44,361 nucleotides of DNA from Nitrospirota bacterium (GCA_014859105.1 JACUUX010000019.1:1-44361); one strand, 5' to 3'. Numbered from the stretch's first letter, positions 1 through 8,973 are shown. Translations and numbers: made by a program. The notes: a model not told the origin generated them from the sequence alone.

Positions 1-267
1 GTTTATGTGGGAATAGACCCCCTAAAATCGGTATCGGATTGGTGGGACGTAACAAAAAAGCGAAGCAATTACGTAATTCACCAAATTTTGTCAATTTGCA
101 TGGTAAACCTGTTCAGTTCATGTTTACTTTTCCATCGAATCTAATAAGACTTTCCCCTTAAAATATATTCTCTCTGTTAGGAATCTTTGGTCATTACATA
201 TTTCTGATTGTATCTGCTTGTAGGTTAAGCAAATATCTCCCCTGCCAGACTATGCAAAAGTTTTCTG
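1..267. other. Left-edge intergenic stretch, no convincing gene
   Basis: Two frames on the plus strand stay open from the window edge to about 144 and 161. They are too short and lack recognisable motifs, so I call no gene. A tract at 239-272 (CCCTGCCAGACTATGCAAAA and following bases) recurs in altered form at 1863-1895 and more loosely at 33880-33907. It looks like a piece of a dispersed repeat. Confidence 0.4.
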
Positions 268-433
268 CTATGTTATTAATCTTCAAAGATATTAAAAGTT
301 GTTTAAGATCTTTGGTTTGTATTTTTGTCATGCTGGCTTGTCCAGCATCCTTCTTTACGATTCCGAACAAGTCGGAAAGATTCCCGACAAGCGGGAATGA
401 CATACAACCATTGGAACAGAGTTCGCTATGAAT
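268..433 (+). repeat. Dispersed palindromic repeat, copy A
   Basis: This about 165-base stretch has the same order of blocks as the reverse complement of 16714-16880. The blocks are a TATTAATC...AAAGAT segment, a TTGTTTAAG segment, a GTCAT..GGCTTGTCCAG half-palindrome, a GATTCCCGACAAGCGGGAAT half-palindrome, and a terminal CCATTGGAACAGAGTTCGCT. No coding potential is evident. The element ends only a few bases before the ATG at 439, so it has probably replaced the upstream region of the decayed phage gene. Confidence 0.7.
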
Positions 434-438
434 AACGT

Positions 439-1023
439 ATGGCAGAGGAAGACCTTAAAGAACAGGCAAAAACATTACATAAAGCATACCTGAAAAATCT
501 TGCCCTGAAAATCAAAGAGGGCAAGTCTTTAAGCGACAAAGACTTTAAAAGTTTGCAGCAGTTCATACAGGGCGAGACCTCACAGGGTGAGGTATCCGAA
601 GAAGATCCCGGTATACCTGAAAAACTTAAAATCAAGCGTCATTACACTATGTCGGAAAAGGCGCGGGAGCGGCGGCGCAAAGATTATCGAAAAAATACTT
701 CCCGCAATCGATGCCCGCGTTATCGCAGGTTCTAATCCAAGGCAGATTGCTTCAGTGCTCGAAAAACTTTTCGGTGACAAAAATTCCGACTGGGAGAGGC
801 TTGCACGTTCGGAGCTTTCGATGACAGCAGAGAGGGCAAAGCTCGATGAATGGAAGGAATGGAATATAACGCGTGTTGAGTTCTTGCCTGCACCAGATGC
901 ATGTCCGATCTGTATGGCGCTTGCCGGCGAATATGAAATAGAATAGACAAATGTCCACTGCCTGTGCAGGATACACATCCCCGCTGCAGGTGCAGTATCA
1001 GACCGGCAGAATCAGAAAGGTAG
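439..1023 (+). pseudogene. Decayed phage remnant: packaging-like N-terminus joined to a head-morphogenesis (SPP1 gp7/Mu F-like) C-terminus
   Basis: Three successive frames make up one broken coding tract. Residues from 439 to about 675 are lysine-rich and carry HYTMSEKARERRRK, which resembles the end of a phage packaging or DNA-binding protein. That assignment is weak. From about 690 to 943 a second frame reads like the C-terminal part of a Mu F/SPP1 gp7 minor head protein, with LARSELSMTAERAKLDEW and then PAPDACPICMALAGEYEI. The frame then stops, but a shift at about 943-949 restores KCPLPVQDTHPRCRCSIRPA up to a stop at 1021-1023. The PAPDACPIC and HPRCRC cysteine/histidine pattern is characteristic of the head-protein tail. 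There is no ribosome site before 439 and no other phage gene nearby, so this is a chimeric relic made by deletion, not a working gene. Confidence 0.75.
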
Positions 1024-1153
1024 CGTCGCGCAGTCCACCTACAAGCAAACGGTCTTTAGAAAGCTGAAAAGTAAAGATTTGTGATTGAAATTTTGATAAC
1101 GACGCAAATCAGCAACCGAGGTATGAGTTCGGTCGCGTTTGCCTTGTTAAATG

Positions 1154-1729
1154 TCATTTTCTTAAATATACTAAATCACCTGTGGTCCCAATCTCTTGTT
1201 CACTTTTTACTTCTTGTCCAACATTATTAAATACATACTCAGCGATATTTTTTGGTATGTTTGATATCCTATTTTTATCTTTCTCTAACTCTGTATATGG
1301 AAAAGATTTTGATAAATAGTGATGTATATAATCTGTTCTTTTTTTGTTTAAATATCTCAATTCATTTATTAGAGAAATATCAAATCCATTTTTCTCACAT
1401 AACGAAATGATTTGACCAAAGGTAATATCATCCTTTCCAAAAATAATATCTTCATCCTTTTTCTTCTTCTTTTTATATTTAGTTACTTTCTTTCCTTTTA
1501 AAAAAATTCTCAGATACACCTCAACGGTCATTAATAAAAGAGAAATATATTCTATATAGCAATTTTTATTATAACTCTCTATTGCTTTTTTTCGTATTGA
1601 TTCAAACTTTTGAAAAAAAGATTGAGAATCATTTAATCCCAACTCTGGTAAGCTGGGCAATTTAAAAACTCTCTTGTTTTGCCTTATAGCGTCTTCAAAA
1701 ATATCTTTTGTTGTATAATTCTCTTTCAT
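1154..1729 (-). CDS. HEPN-like hypothetical protein (191 aa)
   Basis: I do not recognise this protein by name. It is predicted to be largely helical and very rich in lysine, asparagine and isoleucine, with a KKKKKK run at about residues 86-91. Around residues 127-140 it has LNKKRTDYIHHYL, in which R131 and H136 form an R-x4-H pair like the catalytic motif of HEPN ribonucleases. The earlier segment MTVEVYLRIFLKG (about 67-79) fits a HEPN-type helix. Base composition is clearly more AT-rich than the neighbours, and the gene stands alone between a phage relic and repeats, so acquisition by transfer is likely. No nucleotidyltransferase partner is adjacent. It could be a solitary abortive-infection or RNA-binding protein, but the function is only inferred from the motif. 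Confidence 0.5.
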   Translation of the reverse strand: MKENYTTKDIFEDAIRQNKRVFKLPSLPELGLNDSQSFFQKFESIRKKAIESYNKNCYIEYISLLLMTVEVYLRIFLKGKKVTKYKKKKKKDEDIIFGKDDITFGQIISLCEKNGFDISLINELRYLNKKRTDYIHHYLSKSFPYTELEKDKNRISNIPKNIAEYVFNNVGQEVKSEQEIGTTGDLVYLRK

Positions 1730-2104
1730 TTAACATTCTTTTTTATGTTGGTTCTATATACGTCAAATATAAGTTTTTGTAAGGAGAACTGTCAATATTT
1801 GTTGTTAAATAAAAGACGCTTCAGAGAATGTTATATTCATCGCTCATCTCTAACCAACCAATTCCCTGCCAGACTACACAAAACTTTTCTGCTATAAAGA
1901 CCGTAATGGACTATTGAAACGTCTCATTTCGACCGAAGGGAGAAATCTAAAAGAAAGATTCCTCGCCCGATCCCGAAAGCATTCGGGACGGGATCGGAAT
2001 GACAGAGAGAGGGGCTCGGAATAACACATTGCTAAACTCTTCTTGTCGAGAAGATAACGTCTGCATTATCTGGGTTAAAGATTTGAGCATAAAAAGCGTT
2101 TCGA
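1730..2104. repeat. Intergenic repeat-rich stretch
   Basis: No gene is visible. 1863-1895 repeats the CCCTGCCAGACTA-type tract seen at 239-272. 1922-2016 is a GTC-ATTTCGACCGAAGGGAG ... CGGGATCGGAATGACAG palindromic repeat with an internal hairpin (CCCGATCCCGAAAGC / GGGACGGGATCGG). It is of the same general kind as other dispersed GTCATT...AATGAC elements in the window. Confidence 0.5.
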
Positions 2105-2128
2105 AAAGATCAGGGATACCTGATCTTT
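2105..2128 (-). terminator. Hairpin downstream of cimA
   Basis: AAAGATCAGG and CCTGATCTTT form a perfect 10-base-pair stem with a 4-base loop, about 20 bases after the cimA stop codon on the minus strand. On that strand the stem is followed by only a short T run, so it is either a weak intrinsic terminator or an mRNA 3' end stabiliser for the lysC-cimA transcript. Confidence 0.5.
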
Positions 2129-2149
2129 GAGTGATAGGAGTAGGATTAT

Positions 2150-3718
2150 TTACCGTTCCACTTTGAGGAGCTTATATTCTATACTGTCGACAAGTGCCTG
2201 ATATGATGCCTCGATAATATTTTCTGAAACGCCGACGGTACCCCATTTTTTATCATCATCACCTGATTCAACTAATACCCTTACCTTTGCAGATGTACCT
2301 TTGCCTGCTGTAAGGACACGGACCTTGTAGTCATGGAGCTTCACGTCTTTAAGCTCGGGGTAGAACTTATCGAGTGCCTTTCTCATGGCATTGTCAATTG
2401 CATTAACAGGGCCGTTGCCGGTTGCAGCAGTATGTTCAATGCGATCACCAACTTTCAACATTATCGTTGCCTCACTGATAGGTTCTTCTCCCTCTTTCCT
2501 TTTCTCAACTATAACCCTGAAGCCTATAAGGTCAAAGAATCTTTTATGGAGACCGAGAGACTTCTTCATCAGAAGTTCGAATGATGCCTCTGCAGCCTCA
2601 AACTGGAAACCCTCGTTTTCGAGATTCTTCAGAGTAGTGACTATATCCTGTACCTGAGGAGAGTCTGGGTCAAGGTGGATTCCGAACTCCTCTGCCTTTC
2701 GTAATATATTACTTTTACCTGCAAGGTCTGATATTAATATCCTCTGGGAATTACCAACAAACTCGGGCCTTATATGTTCATATGTTTCCGGTCTTTTCCT
2801 TACTGCGCTGACATGTATACCGGCTTTATGCGCAAAAGCGCTGTCTCCAACAAAAGGTTGCCTCTTGAAATGTCTTAGATTGGCTATCTCATTCACAAAC
2901 CTTGATACATCCCGCAGCCTTCTCAGTTGTTCATCGCTGACGCATCTCGTACCAAGTTTAACCTGAAGATTTGGAATCACCGAGCACAGGTTCGCATTCC
3001 CGCACCTCTCACCGAGTCCGTTGATAGTGCCCTGCACATGCAATGCACCGCTCTCAACTGCAATTACTGAATTTGCAACAGCACACTCTGAATCATTATG
3101 TGCGTGGATGCCGAGAGGTGTATGCACAACTTTTATTATTTCGCGTATGATATTTTTAACATCGTCAGGGAGTGTTCCTCCGTTTGTATCACATAATACA
3201 AGGCAGTCTGCGCCGGCATCCTCAGCTGCAATGAGGCACTTTACTGCAAACTGGGGATTATCCTTATATCCATCGAAGAAATGCTCAGCGTCAAAGAAAA
3301 CCTTCTCAACATTCTTCTTAAGATGGATAACTGAATTATGAATAATATCAATGTTCTCATCGAGCGCTATTTTCAATGCCTCTTTTACATGGAAATCCCA
3401 GGTCTTTCCAACGATGGTTATAATTCCTGCCTTCGAATCGAGAAGGACTTTCATAGTTGTGTCTTCATCCACCTTGTGTTTCGGCCTGTGCGTACTCCCG
3501 AAGGCGACAATCTTCGAATTTTTCAGTCTTACTTTCATTACCTTTTTAAAATATTCGATATCCTTGGGATTGGAACCAGGGTATCCGCCTTCTATGTAAT
3601 GCACCCCGAGCTCATCGAGCTTCTCCGTGATCCGAAGCTTATCCTCTACAGAAAATGAGACATCCTCTGCCTGAGCACCGTCTCTTAAAGTAGTATCATA
3701 GATTTCTATCTGTTGCAT
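2150..3718 (-). CDS. cimA: (R)-citramalate synthase
   Basis: This enzyme condenses pyruvate with acetyl-CoA to (R)-citramalate, the first step of the threonine-independent isoleucine route. At 522 residues it matches the CimA/LeuA2 type rather than the short homocitrate synthases. The DRE-TIM barrel begins with [18 protein letters not shown] (residues 4-21), where DTTLRDG carries metal and substrate ligands. [15 protein letters not shown] (about 200) supplies the second metal site and [15 protein letters not shown] the following loop. A C-terminal LeuA-type regulatory domain (about 385-520) suggests feedback control, as is usual for the family. It lies 24 bases downstream of lysC on the same strand, and ilvD later in the window acts in the same pathway. 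No strong Shine-Dalgarno sequence precedes the ATG. Confidence 0.95.
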   Translation of the reverse strand: MQQIEIYDTTLRDGAQAEDVSFSVEDKLRITEKLDELGVHYIEGGYPGSNPKDIEYFKKVMKVRLKNSKIVAFGSTHRPKHKVDEDTTMKVLLDSKAGIITIVGKTWDFHVKEALKIALDENIDIIHNSVIHLKKNVEKVFFDAEHFFDGYKDNPQFAVKCLIAAEDAGADCLVLCDTNGGTLPDDVKNIIREIIKVVHTPLGIHAHNDSECAVANSVIAVESGALHVQGTINGLGERCGNANLCSVIPNLQVKLGTRCVSDEQLRRLRDVSRFVNEIANLRHFKRQPFVGDSAFAHKAGIHVSAVRKRPETYEHIRPEFVGNSQRILISDLAGKSNILRKAEEFGIHLDPDSPQVQDIVTTLKNLENEGFQFEAAEASFELLMKKSLGLHKRFFDLIGFRVIVEKRKEGEEPISEATIMLKVGDRIEHTAATGNGPVNAIDNAMRKALDKFYPELKDVKLHDYKVRVLTAGKGTSAKVRVLVESGDDDKKWGTVGVSENIIEASYQALVDSIEYKLLKVER

Positions 3719-3742
3719 TATTTATCAAGAAGTATATTCTTT

Positions 3743-5005
3743 TTAAATATGAAAATTCTTCTTTTTCTTCCTTTTCTGCTTTTTCTTTTTGCCCTCACCT
3801 AATTCAAAGGCATCGTGCAGCACTCTTACTGTAAGTTCCGTGTATTTTGAATCAATAACACTCGAGATTTTTATTTCGGAAGTGCTTATCATCATAATGT
3901 TTATGCCATGTTCTGCAAGTGTCTCAAACATCTTTGCTGCAACACCCGAATGAGTCCTCATGCCAACACCCACTATAGAGACTTTTGCTATATCTTCCCT
4001 GAGGTCAACACGTTTTGCCCCGAGTTCCGAAACGATCTCTTCGGTAATCTTAAGTGCCTTCCTGCCATCAGACCTGGGAACAGTGAAAGATATATCAGTC
4101 TCCTTGCCGTCACTACTTACATTCTGCACAATCATGTCGACAATAATATTTGCATCTGCGATTGCGTTAAAGAGTTTTGCTGCAATACCCGGTCTGTCAT
4201 GAACTGCTATTGCCGTTATCTTTGCCTGATTTTTATCATATGCTATGCCAGACACAACTACCTTTTCCATGTCCTCATCCTCCTTGACAACGAGTGTACC
4301 GGGGTTATTGTTAAAACTTGATCTGACAACAACGGGGACCTCATATTTTTTTGCAAATTCCACCGATCTCGTCTGCAGCACTTTTGCCCCGAGGCTTGCA
4401 AGTTCGAGCATCTCTTCATATGCAATCTTATCAAGTTTTTTAGCATCAGGTACTATATCCGGGTCTGTAGTATAAACCCCGTCCACGTCTGTATATATCT
4501 CACACAAATCAGCTTTTAGTGCTGCTGCGATTGCTACCGCTGTTAAATCACCCCCGCCTCTTCCGAGGGTTGTAACATCGGACGTCTCCGTTACTCCCTG
4601 AAAGCCGGCTATAACAGGTATAATCCCGTTTTCTAATGCCCTTTTTACCCTTTCTCCCGATATACGCTCTATCCTGGCTTTTGTATGGGCTTCGTCCGTA
4701 ACGATTCCAACCTGCCTGCCCGTAAAAGACATGGCTTTGAACCCCAGCTCATTTATTGCAATTGCAGTAAGTGCAGCACTTATACGTTCTCCCGAGGAAA
4801 GCAGGAGATCCATCTCACGGCCATCAGGATTTGATGATAATTTATTTGTAAGACCAATGAGCTTATCTGTTTCTCCGGACATTGCAGAGACAATCACAGC
4901 CACATCATTGTTCTGCTTTTTAGTCTGAACAACACGTTCTGCAACAGCCTTTATTCTCTCAACATTGCCAACAGACGTTCCCCCATATTTCTGAACAATC
5001 AGCAT
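3743..5005 (-). CDS. lysC: Aspartate kinase
   Basis: The enzyme phosphorylates aspartate, the committing step for lysine, threonine and methionine. The N-terminal kinase domain opens with [16 protein letters not shown] (residues 3-18), the signature nucleotide-binding motif. [19 protein letters not shown] follows near 150, and [19 protein letters not shown] near 195 is the aspartate-binding region. Two ACT domains fill about 265-400, including [20 protein letters not shown], and probably confer amino-acid feedback control. The family normally ends soon after [10 protein letters not shown]. Here the protein carries an extra tail of about 15 residues, mostly lysine (nine of fifteen), ending NFHI. 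It is the first gene of a two-gene unit with cimA and diverges from the gene at 5189. Confidence 0.95.
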   Translation of the reverse strand: MLIVQKYGGTSVGNVERIKAVAERVVQTKKQNNDVAVIVSAMSGETDKLIGLTNKLSSNPDGREMDLLLSSGERISAALTAIAINELGFKAMSFTGRQVGIVTDEAHTKARIERISGERVKRALENGIIPVIAGFQGVTETSDVTTLGRGGGDLTAVAIAAALKADLCEIYTDVDGVYTTDPDIVPDAKKLDKIAYEEMLELASLGAKVLQTRSVEFAKKYEVPVVVRSSFNNNPGTLVVKEDEDMEKVVVSGIAYDKNQAKITAIAVHDRPGIAAKLFNAIADANIIVDMIVQNVSSDGKETDISFTVPRSDGRKALKITEEIVSELGAKRVDLREDIAKVSIVGVGMRTHSGVAAKMFETLAEHGINIMMISTSEIKISSVIDSKYTELTVRVLHDAFELGEGKKKKQKRKKKKNFHI

Positions 5006-5188
5006 GATTATTAAATCTTTATTTTCTTTAAATTTTATAAAATTATCCAGTTAAACATGTTTGAAATATAATTATATCAGAAATCCCAAATTTGCCGATA
5101 GAGATCCTGAAGCAATCCGTGAATCAAGTTCAGGGTATTTCAGCAAAATTACAGGACACAGAAAGCTTTTACTTATTATGATAAAATA

Positions 5189-7069
5189 ATGTCAGAAAAA
5201 ATGTTTATCAGATTGCCCACTGGAGAAACGCTCGAAGCCGTAAAAGGTGAAAATCTGCTGCATGCATTAAAAAGGCACGGTGTATACCTAGTTGCCTCAT
5301 GCGGCGGGAAAGGCTTATGCGGGAAATGCCGTGTGAATATTATTTCCGGAAAGTACAGCATCAAATCCAAGGGCAAACTTGAACCAGATGAGATAAGTTC
5401 GGGGATTGTTCTTGCTTGTCAGACATATCCAGAGGAAGAACTTATCATAGATATCCCCAAGGAATCTAAACTTGTTATAGGGGATATTATCGAGATATCG
5501 AGGGCAAAATACTTTTCTGATTTATTCAGGTCATTAAATGGAAAAATCTCTCCTCTTTTAAGATGGGTCACTCTGGAAATAACGCCTCCTACTTTAAATA
5601 ACAATATAGGTGACCTTGAAAGATTAAAGAAGGCTATCGAGGAAAAGGGGATAAAGGGCATGAGTTTCCCTCACGAATTTATAACAACATTGGCTGATTC
5701 ACTCAGAGATGCTGAATGGAAGGTTAATTTTGCATATACTGATGACCATAAAGCCATTTTTATATCTTCTATTAAAGATAAGAAAAGTTATGGGGTTGCT
5801 GTTGATATCGGGACAACTACTGTTGTTGTTTATCTTGTAGATATGAAAGACGGAAGTCTTGTGGATGTCGGTTCTACTTATAACTCACAGATTAGATATG
5901 GAGATGATGTGATAACCCGCATTATTTATGCCACAGAAAGCGGTGGCCTTGATGATTTAAGAGATAAAGTAGTAAACGATATTAATAACCTTCTGAGACC
6001 GATAATTGAGAGACATAGTATTGAACCTGAGGATATCGAGTCAGCCGTGATTTCCGGTAACACCACCATGTCCCATCTTTTCTGGGGACTTAATCCTGCT
6101 TACATAAGGGAAGAACCTTACACACCTGCACTTAATACCTTTCCTTTATGGGATGCTGAAACAGCAAAACTGGATATTAATTTACGGTCCCCTCTTTATA
6201 CCTTACCGTGTGTCTCGAGTTATGTCGGAGGCGATATCGTGGCAGGACTACTTGCCTCAAAAATGCACAGGAACGATGAAATATCACTCTTTATGGATAT
6301 AGGTACAAACGGCGAGATTGTTATTGGCAATAAAGAATGGCTTATTACCTCTGCATGTTCCGCAGGTCCGTGTTTTGAAGGTAGCGGGATAAGACACGGA
6401 ATGAGGGCTACAAACGGGGCCATAGAGGCTGTAAAGATAGATCAACGGACATTAGAGCCTGTTCTCAGCGTTATAGGCAATAGTAAACCTATCGGGATAT
6501 GCGGCTCAGGTATGATAGATGCTATAACAGAATTGTTCTTATCAGGTGTTATTGACCAGAAAGGAAAGTTTCTCATGGGACTTGATACAGAGAGGGTCAG
6601 GGGGGGGATTGAAGGGCCAGAATTTGTATTTTCCAGTGACGGACAGAGAGATATAGTTCTTACAGAAGTTGATATAGAAAATATTATAAGGGCAAAGGCG
6701 GCAATCTATGCTGGTATTTCGCTTCTGTTGAAGAAAGTAGGTTTTACCCATAGCGATGTTGAACGCATTTATATTGCCGGAGGATTCGGCAATTATCTTA
6801 ATATAGATAAAGCTGTCATTATCGGTATGCTGCCTGACCTTCCAAAAGAAAGGTTCATATTACTCGGAAATGCTTCTATTGTGGGAGCATACCTGTGTCT
6901 TATGTCAGAAAACATGAGAAAAGAGGCAGAGGAAATAGCACAAAAGATGACAAATATTGAACTCTCTGTGTCAAGAAGGTTTATGGATGAATATTTATCA
7001 GCCCTTTTCCTGCCGCATACTGACATAGGACTATTTCCGACTGTAGGGAAGCTGCTTCGGAATAAATAA
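5189..7069 (+). CDS. Ferredoxin/ASKHA corrinoid-activating protein (RACo-like, DUF4445)
   Basis: The 626-residue protein has the architecture of reductive activators of corrinoid proteins such as RACo and RamA-like enzymes. An N-terminal [2Fe-2S] ferredoxin domain has its four cysteines at C38, C44, C47 and C77 (SCGGKGLCGKC and LACQT). A linker domain follows (about 100-200). The C-terminal ASKHA ATPase fold includes GVAVDIGTTTVVVYLVD (about 204), FMDIGTNGEIVIG (about 370) and ACSAGPCFEGSGIRHGMR (about 392). In known relatives ATP hydrolysis drives reduction of Co(II) to Co(I) on a methyltransferase corrinoid protein. No corrinoid protein or methyltransferase lies in this window, so the partner must be elsewhere. 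No good Shine-Dalgarno site precedes ATG 5189; ATG 5201 is an alternative. It ends six bases before the converging gene at 7075. Confidence 0.85.
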   Translation: MSEKMFIRLPTGETLEAVKGENLLHALKRHGVYLVASCGGKGLCGKCRVNIISGKYSIKSKGKLEPDEISSGIVLACQTYPEEELIIDIPKESKLVIGDIIEISRAKYFSDLFRSLNGKISPLLRWVTLEITPPTLNNNIGDLERLKKAIEEKGIKGMSFPHEFITTLADSLRDAEWKVNFAYTDDHKAIFISSIKDKKSYGVAVDIGTTTVVVYLVDMKDGSLVDVGSTYNSQIRYGDDVITRIIYATESGGLDDLRDKVVNDINNLLRPIIERHSIEPEDIESAVISGNTTMSHLFWGLNPAYIREEPYTPALNTFPLWDAETAKLDINLRSPLYTLPCVSSYVGGDIVAGLLASKMHRNDEISLFMDIGTNGEIVIGNKEWLITSACSAGPCFEGSGIRHGMRATNGAIEAVKIDQRTLEPVLSVIGNSKPIGICGSGMIDAITELFLSGVIDQKGKFLMGLDTERVRGGIEGPEFVFSSDGQRDIVLTEVDIENIIRAKAAIYAGISLLLKKVGFTHSDVERIYIAGGFGNYLNIDKAVIIGMLPDLPKERFILLGNASIVGAYLCLMSENMRKEAEEIAQKMTNIELSVSRRFMDEYLSALFLPHTDIGLFPTVGKLLRNK

Positions 7070-7074
7070 AAATT

Positions 7075-7413
7075 TTAATGTATAGGCCCTGCAGAAAGAA
7101 GTTTTTCAACTTCTTTTCTGATTATCGAAGGGGGGATCCCACCGTGTATTCTTAATACTCCATTTATCAGTACTACAGGAGTGTTCACAGCACCGAGCCT
7201 TAAAAGTTCTCTTATATCATCAAATTCATCTTCGTCGTCCATGAATAAATCGACGTACTCGACAAAAACAACTGAAGGATAGAAATAATTCATCTCATTG
7301 GATAGTTCTTCTGTGAGTATCTTATTCGTTCCTGTTATTTCAGATGAATAATTCTCAAAGAGCAAACTTTCTGTAGGATTGTCGAGTATCTGAATATGTA
7401 TTCTCTGTAGCAT
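7075..7413 (-). CDS. Thioredoxin-fold protein without cysteines (112 aa)
   Basis: I cannot name this small protein. Its C-terminal half, TPVVLINGVLRIHGGIPP followed by an amphipathic helix, matches the cis-proline strand and last helix of thioredoxin/glutaredoxin folds. The first half has a beta strand, a helix and a strand with VVFVEYVDLF. There is no cysteine anywhere in the 112 residues, so it cannot be a dithiol oxidoreductase. It may be a binding or scaffold version of the fold, similar to YuzD/DUF1462-type proteins, but that comparison is only by pattern. It lies 16 bases downstream of panC on the same strand and is probably co-transcribed. The functional link is unclear. Confidence 0.6.
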   Translation of the reverse strand: MLQRIHIQILDNPTESLLFENYSSEITGTNKILTEELSNEMNYFYPSVVFVEYVDLFMDDEDEFDDIRELLRLGAVNTPVVLINGVLRIHGGIPPSIIRKEVEKLLSAGPIH

Positions 7414-7429
7414 TCAAGCCACCTTTTTT

Positions 7430-8278
7430 CTATGTTTTTACAAGCATATTATCTATAAGACGGGTATTTCCAATCCATATTGCTGCCGCAGGTAGTACCT
7501 CATCTTTAATCCCTGATAGTTCGTCAAGAGTAGAAGGGTCATATATGCCGACATAATCTATCCCCGAGACCACAGGCTCCTTTGAAATCCTCTCGTGCAT
7601 CACCTTTTTAATATGTCCAAAATCTATTATACCAGATTTTATCATCTCAGAGGCCTCTGTCAGACATCTGTAAATAACCGTTGAAGCTGCCCTCTGAGTA
7701 CTGTCAAGATATGCATTTCGTGAACTCATTGCGAGACCATCCTTTTCTCTTATAGTTGGACAAACTACAATATATATATCCATATCGAGGTCTTTAACTA
7801 ATTTTTTAATCACAACACACTGCTGATAGTCTTTCTGACCGAAGTATGCCCTTGTAGGCGTAACAATATTAAAAAGCTTTGCTACAACTGTAGTGACACC
7901 TTTAAAATGCCCGGGTCTGAATACACCACATAGCTTTTCCGAAATCTTTTCAACTTCTACATATGTCGAAAAATCCTCAGTATACATCGCTGTTATGTCA
8001 GGCATAAACAGGATATCTATATCTTCTTTAACAAGTTTTTCCGTATCTCCTTCTACGTCCCTCGGGTATCTGTTGAAATCCTCCGATGGTCCGAATTGTA
8101 CTGGATTCACAAAAATGCTAACTACTGCAATATCGTTTTCCTGTCTTGCACGCCTGACAAGGCTGAGATGTCCTTCATGGAGGGATCCCATTGTTGGAAC
8201 AAAACCTATGTTTTTTCCGCGCAGGATATGTCCCTTAGACGTATCCCGCATTATTCTTGGTGTGCGAATAATTTCCAT
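7430..8278 (-). CDS. panC: Pantothenate synthetase
   Basis: The enzyme joins pantoate and beta-alanine using ATP, the last step of pantothenate synthesis for coenzyme A. At 282 residues it is a normal length. GFVPTMGSLHEGHLSLVRRA (about 25-44) holds the class I synthetase HxGH-type ATP motif. IFVNPVQFGPSEDFNRYPR (about 55-73) binds pantoate and beta-alanine, and YFGQKDYQQ (about 145) precedes the adenylate pocket. MSSRNAYL supplies the conserved KMSKS-like loop (family SxRN). No panB or panD is adjacent. The upstream 690 bases carry repeats and no obvious partner gene. Confidence 0.95.
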   Translation of the reverse strand: MEIIRTPRIMRDTSKGHILRGKNIGFVPTMGSLHEGHLSLVRRARQENDIAVVSIFVNPVQFGPSEDFNRYPRDVEGDTEKLVKEDIDILFMPDITAMYTEDFSTYVEVEKISEKLCGVFRPGHFKGVTTVVAKLFNIVTPTRAYFGQKDYQQCVVIKKLVKDLDMDIYIVVCPTIREKDGLAMSSRNAYLDSTQRAASTVIYRCLTEASEMIKSGIIDFGHIKKVMHERISKEPVVSGIDYVGIYDPSTLDELSGIKDEVLPAAAIWIGNTRLIDNMLVKT

Positions 8279-8726
8279 CGGGTTTTATAGCTTATTTTTT
8301 ATAACCTATAAAAACGAAGATAATTTTGTCAAACACAATATAGAGATGATGGCGATTTCAGTGAATTTATTAGGCATTGGTATTCTTCACTTCGCTCGGA
8401 ATGATTATAGAGGGTTTCGTAATGTCATTCTGAAATAGCAGAGCGACTGAAGAATCTTAGAGATTTTTCTCCGAGAACTGCTATTGAGCAGATATAGGAA
8501 TTTTCGGGTCTTTATATGTTAAAATTCAGAACGTTGAAGAAACAGGTTTTATTAAGAGTACTGAAGGAATGGTCGCAACCGTTTTGGGAAAAAACAGAAT
8601 TGAAACCGGTGGTTGAAGAAATACTCAAAGATTGAAAATTCTAAATTCGAAGTCCTGAATTCTAAACAAATATCAAATGACTGAAATTCAAATTTATGTG
8701 TTAACACAAAAAAGCAATTGATATAA
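8279..8726. other. Gene-poor spacer with repeats and a possible gene scrap
   Basis: About 8385-8450 is a degenerate CACTTCGCTCGGAATGA / GTCATTCTGAAATAGCAGAG repeat. 8521-8616 on the plus strand reads VEETGFIKSTEGMVATVLG and then stops, resembling the start of an RseC/SoxR-reducing-type protein. An overlapping frame from ATG 8516 is also open for 39 codons, so either reading may be chance. 8632-8690 is a text-like tract of short imperfect AAATTC-type words. No intact gene is seen. Confidence 0.4.
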
Positions 8727-8868
8727 GGCATATGCACAGAAAAACCTTTCACAATCGCAATTTGGCAGTATATGTAATCTCTTTGTTTCGCATGAAAACG
8801 TGAAGGTGCTCTGGTATATTGATGTCTTACAAATGAGGCGATATGAAAGCTTTTTCTGCACATATGCC
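8727..8868. repeat. Small inverted-repeat element (MITE-like or cruciform)
   Basis: The left arm at 8727-8758 begins GGCATATGCACAGAAAAACC. The right arm at 8837-8868 is its inverted match, ending TTTTTCTGCACATATGCC. About 26 or more of 32 positions agree. The 78 bases between them have no coding signal. It could be a small non-autonomous transposable element or a structured leader, since it ends about 55 bases before the promoter of the EF-G gene. Confidence 0.55.
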
Positions 8869-8922
8869 ATCTCATTTTATTTGTAAATGCATTTTACGGT
8901 TTAAAGTTTTGAAAATTCTTTT

Positions 8923-8952
8923 TTGTACATTGTGTTGTTAGGATTTTATACT
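8923..8952 (+). promoter_or_regulatory. Candidate sigma-70 promoter for the EF-G2/ileS/lspA/lgt run
   Basis: TTGTAC at 8923-8928 and TATACT at 8947-8952 are spaced by 18 bases. This predicts a start of transcription near 8959, just before the GAGGGGGG ribosome site and ATG 8974. It argues against starting the protein at the in-frame ATG 8923, which lies in the -35 element. Confidence 0.5.
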
Positions 8953-8973
8953 TTAAAAATAGAGGGGGGTTTT

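Noticed and set aside
580-978. Minus-strand open frame of 132 codons opposite the phage relic
   Set aside because: It is a mirror of the plus-strand coding remnant. The plus strand carries the recognisable PAPDACPIC motif.
7893-8438. Plus-strand open frame of 181 codons opposite panC
   Set aside because: It is antisense to the conserved PanC active-site region and runs on into intergenic repeats.
8516-8635. A 39-codon frame starting ATG 8516 (LKEWSQPFWEKTELKPVVEE)
   Set aside because: It lacks a ribosome site and overlaps another protein-like frame. It is too short to support as a gene.
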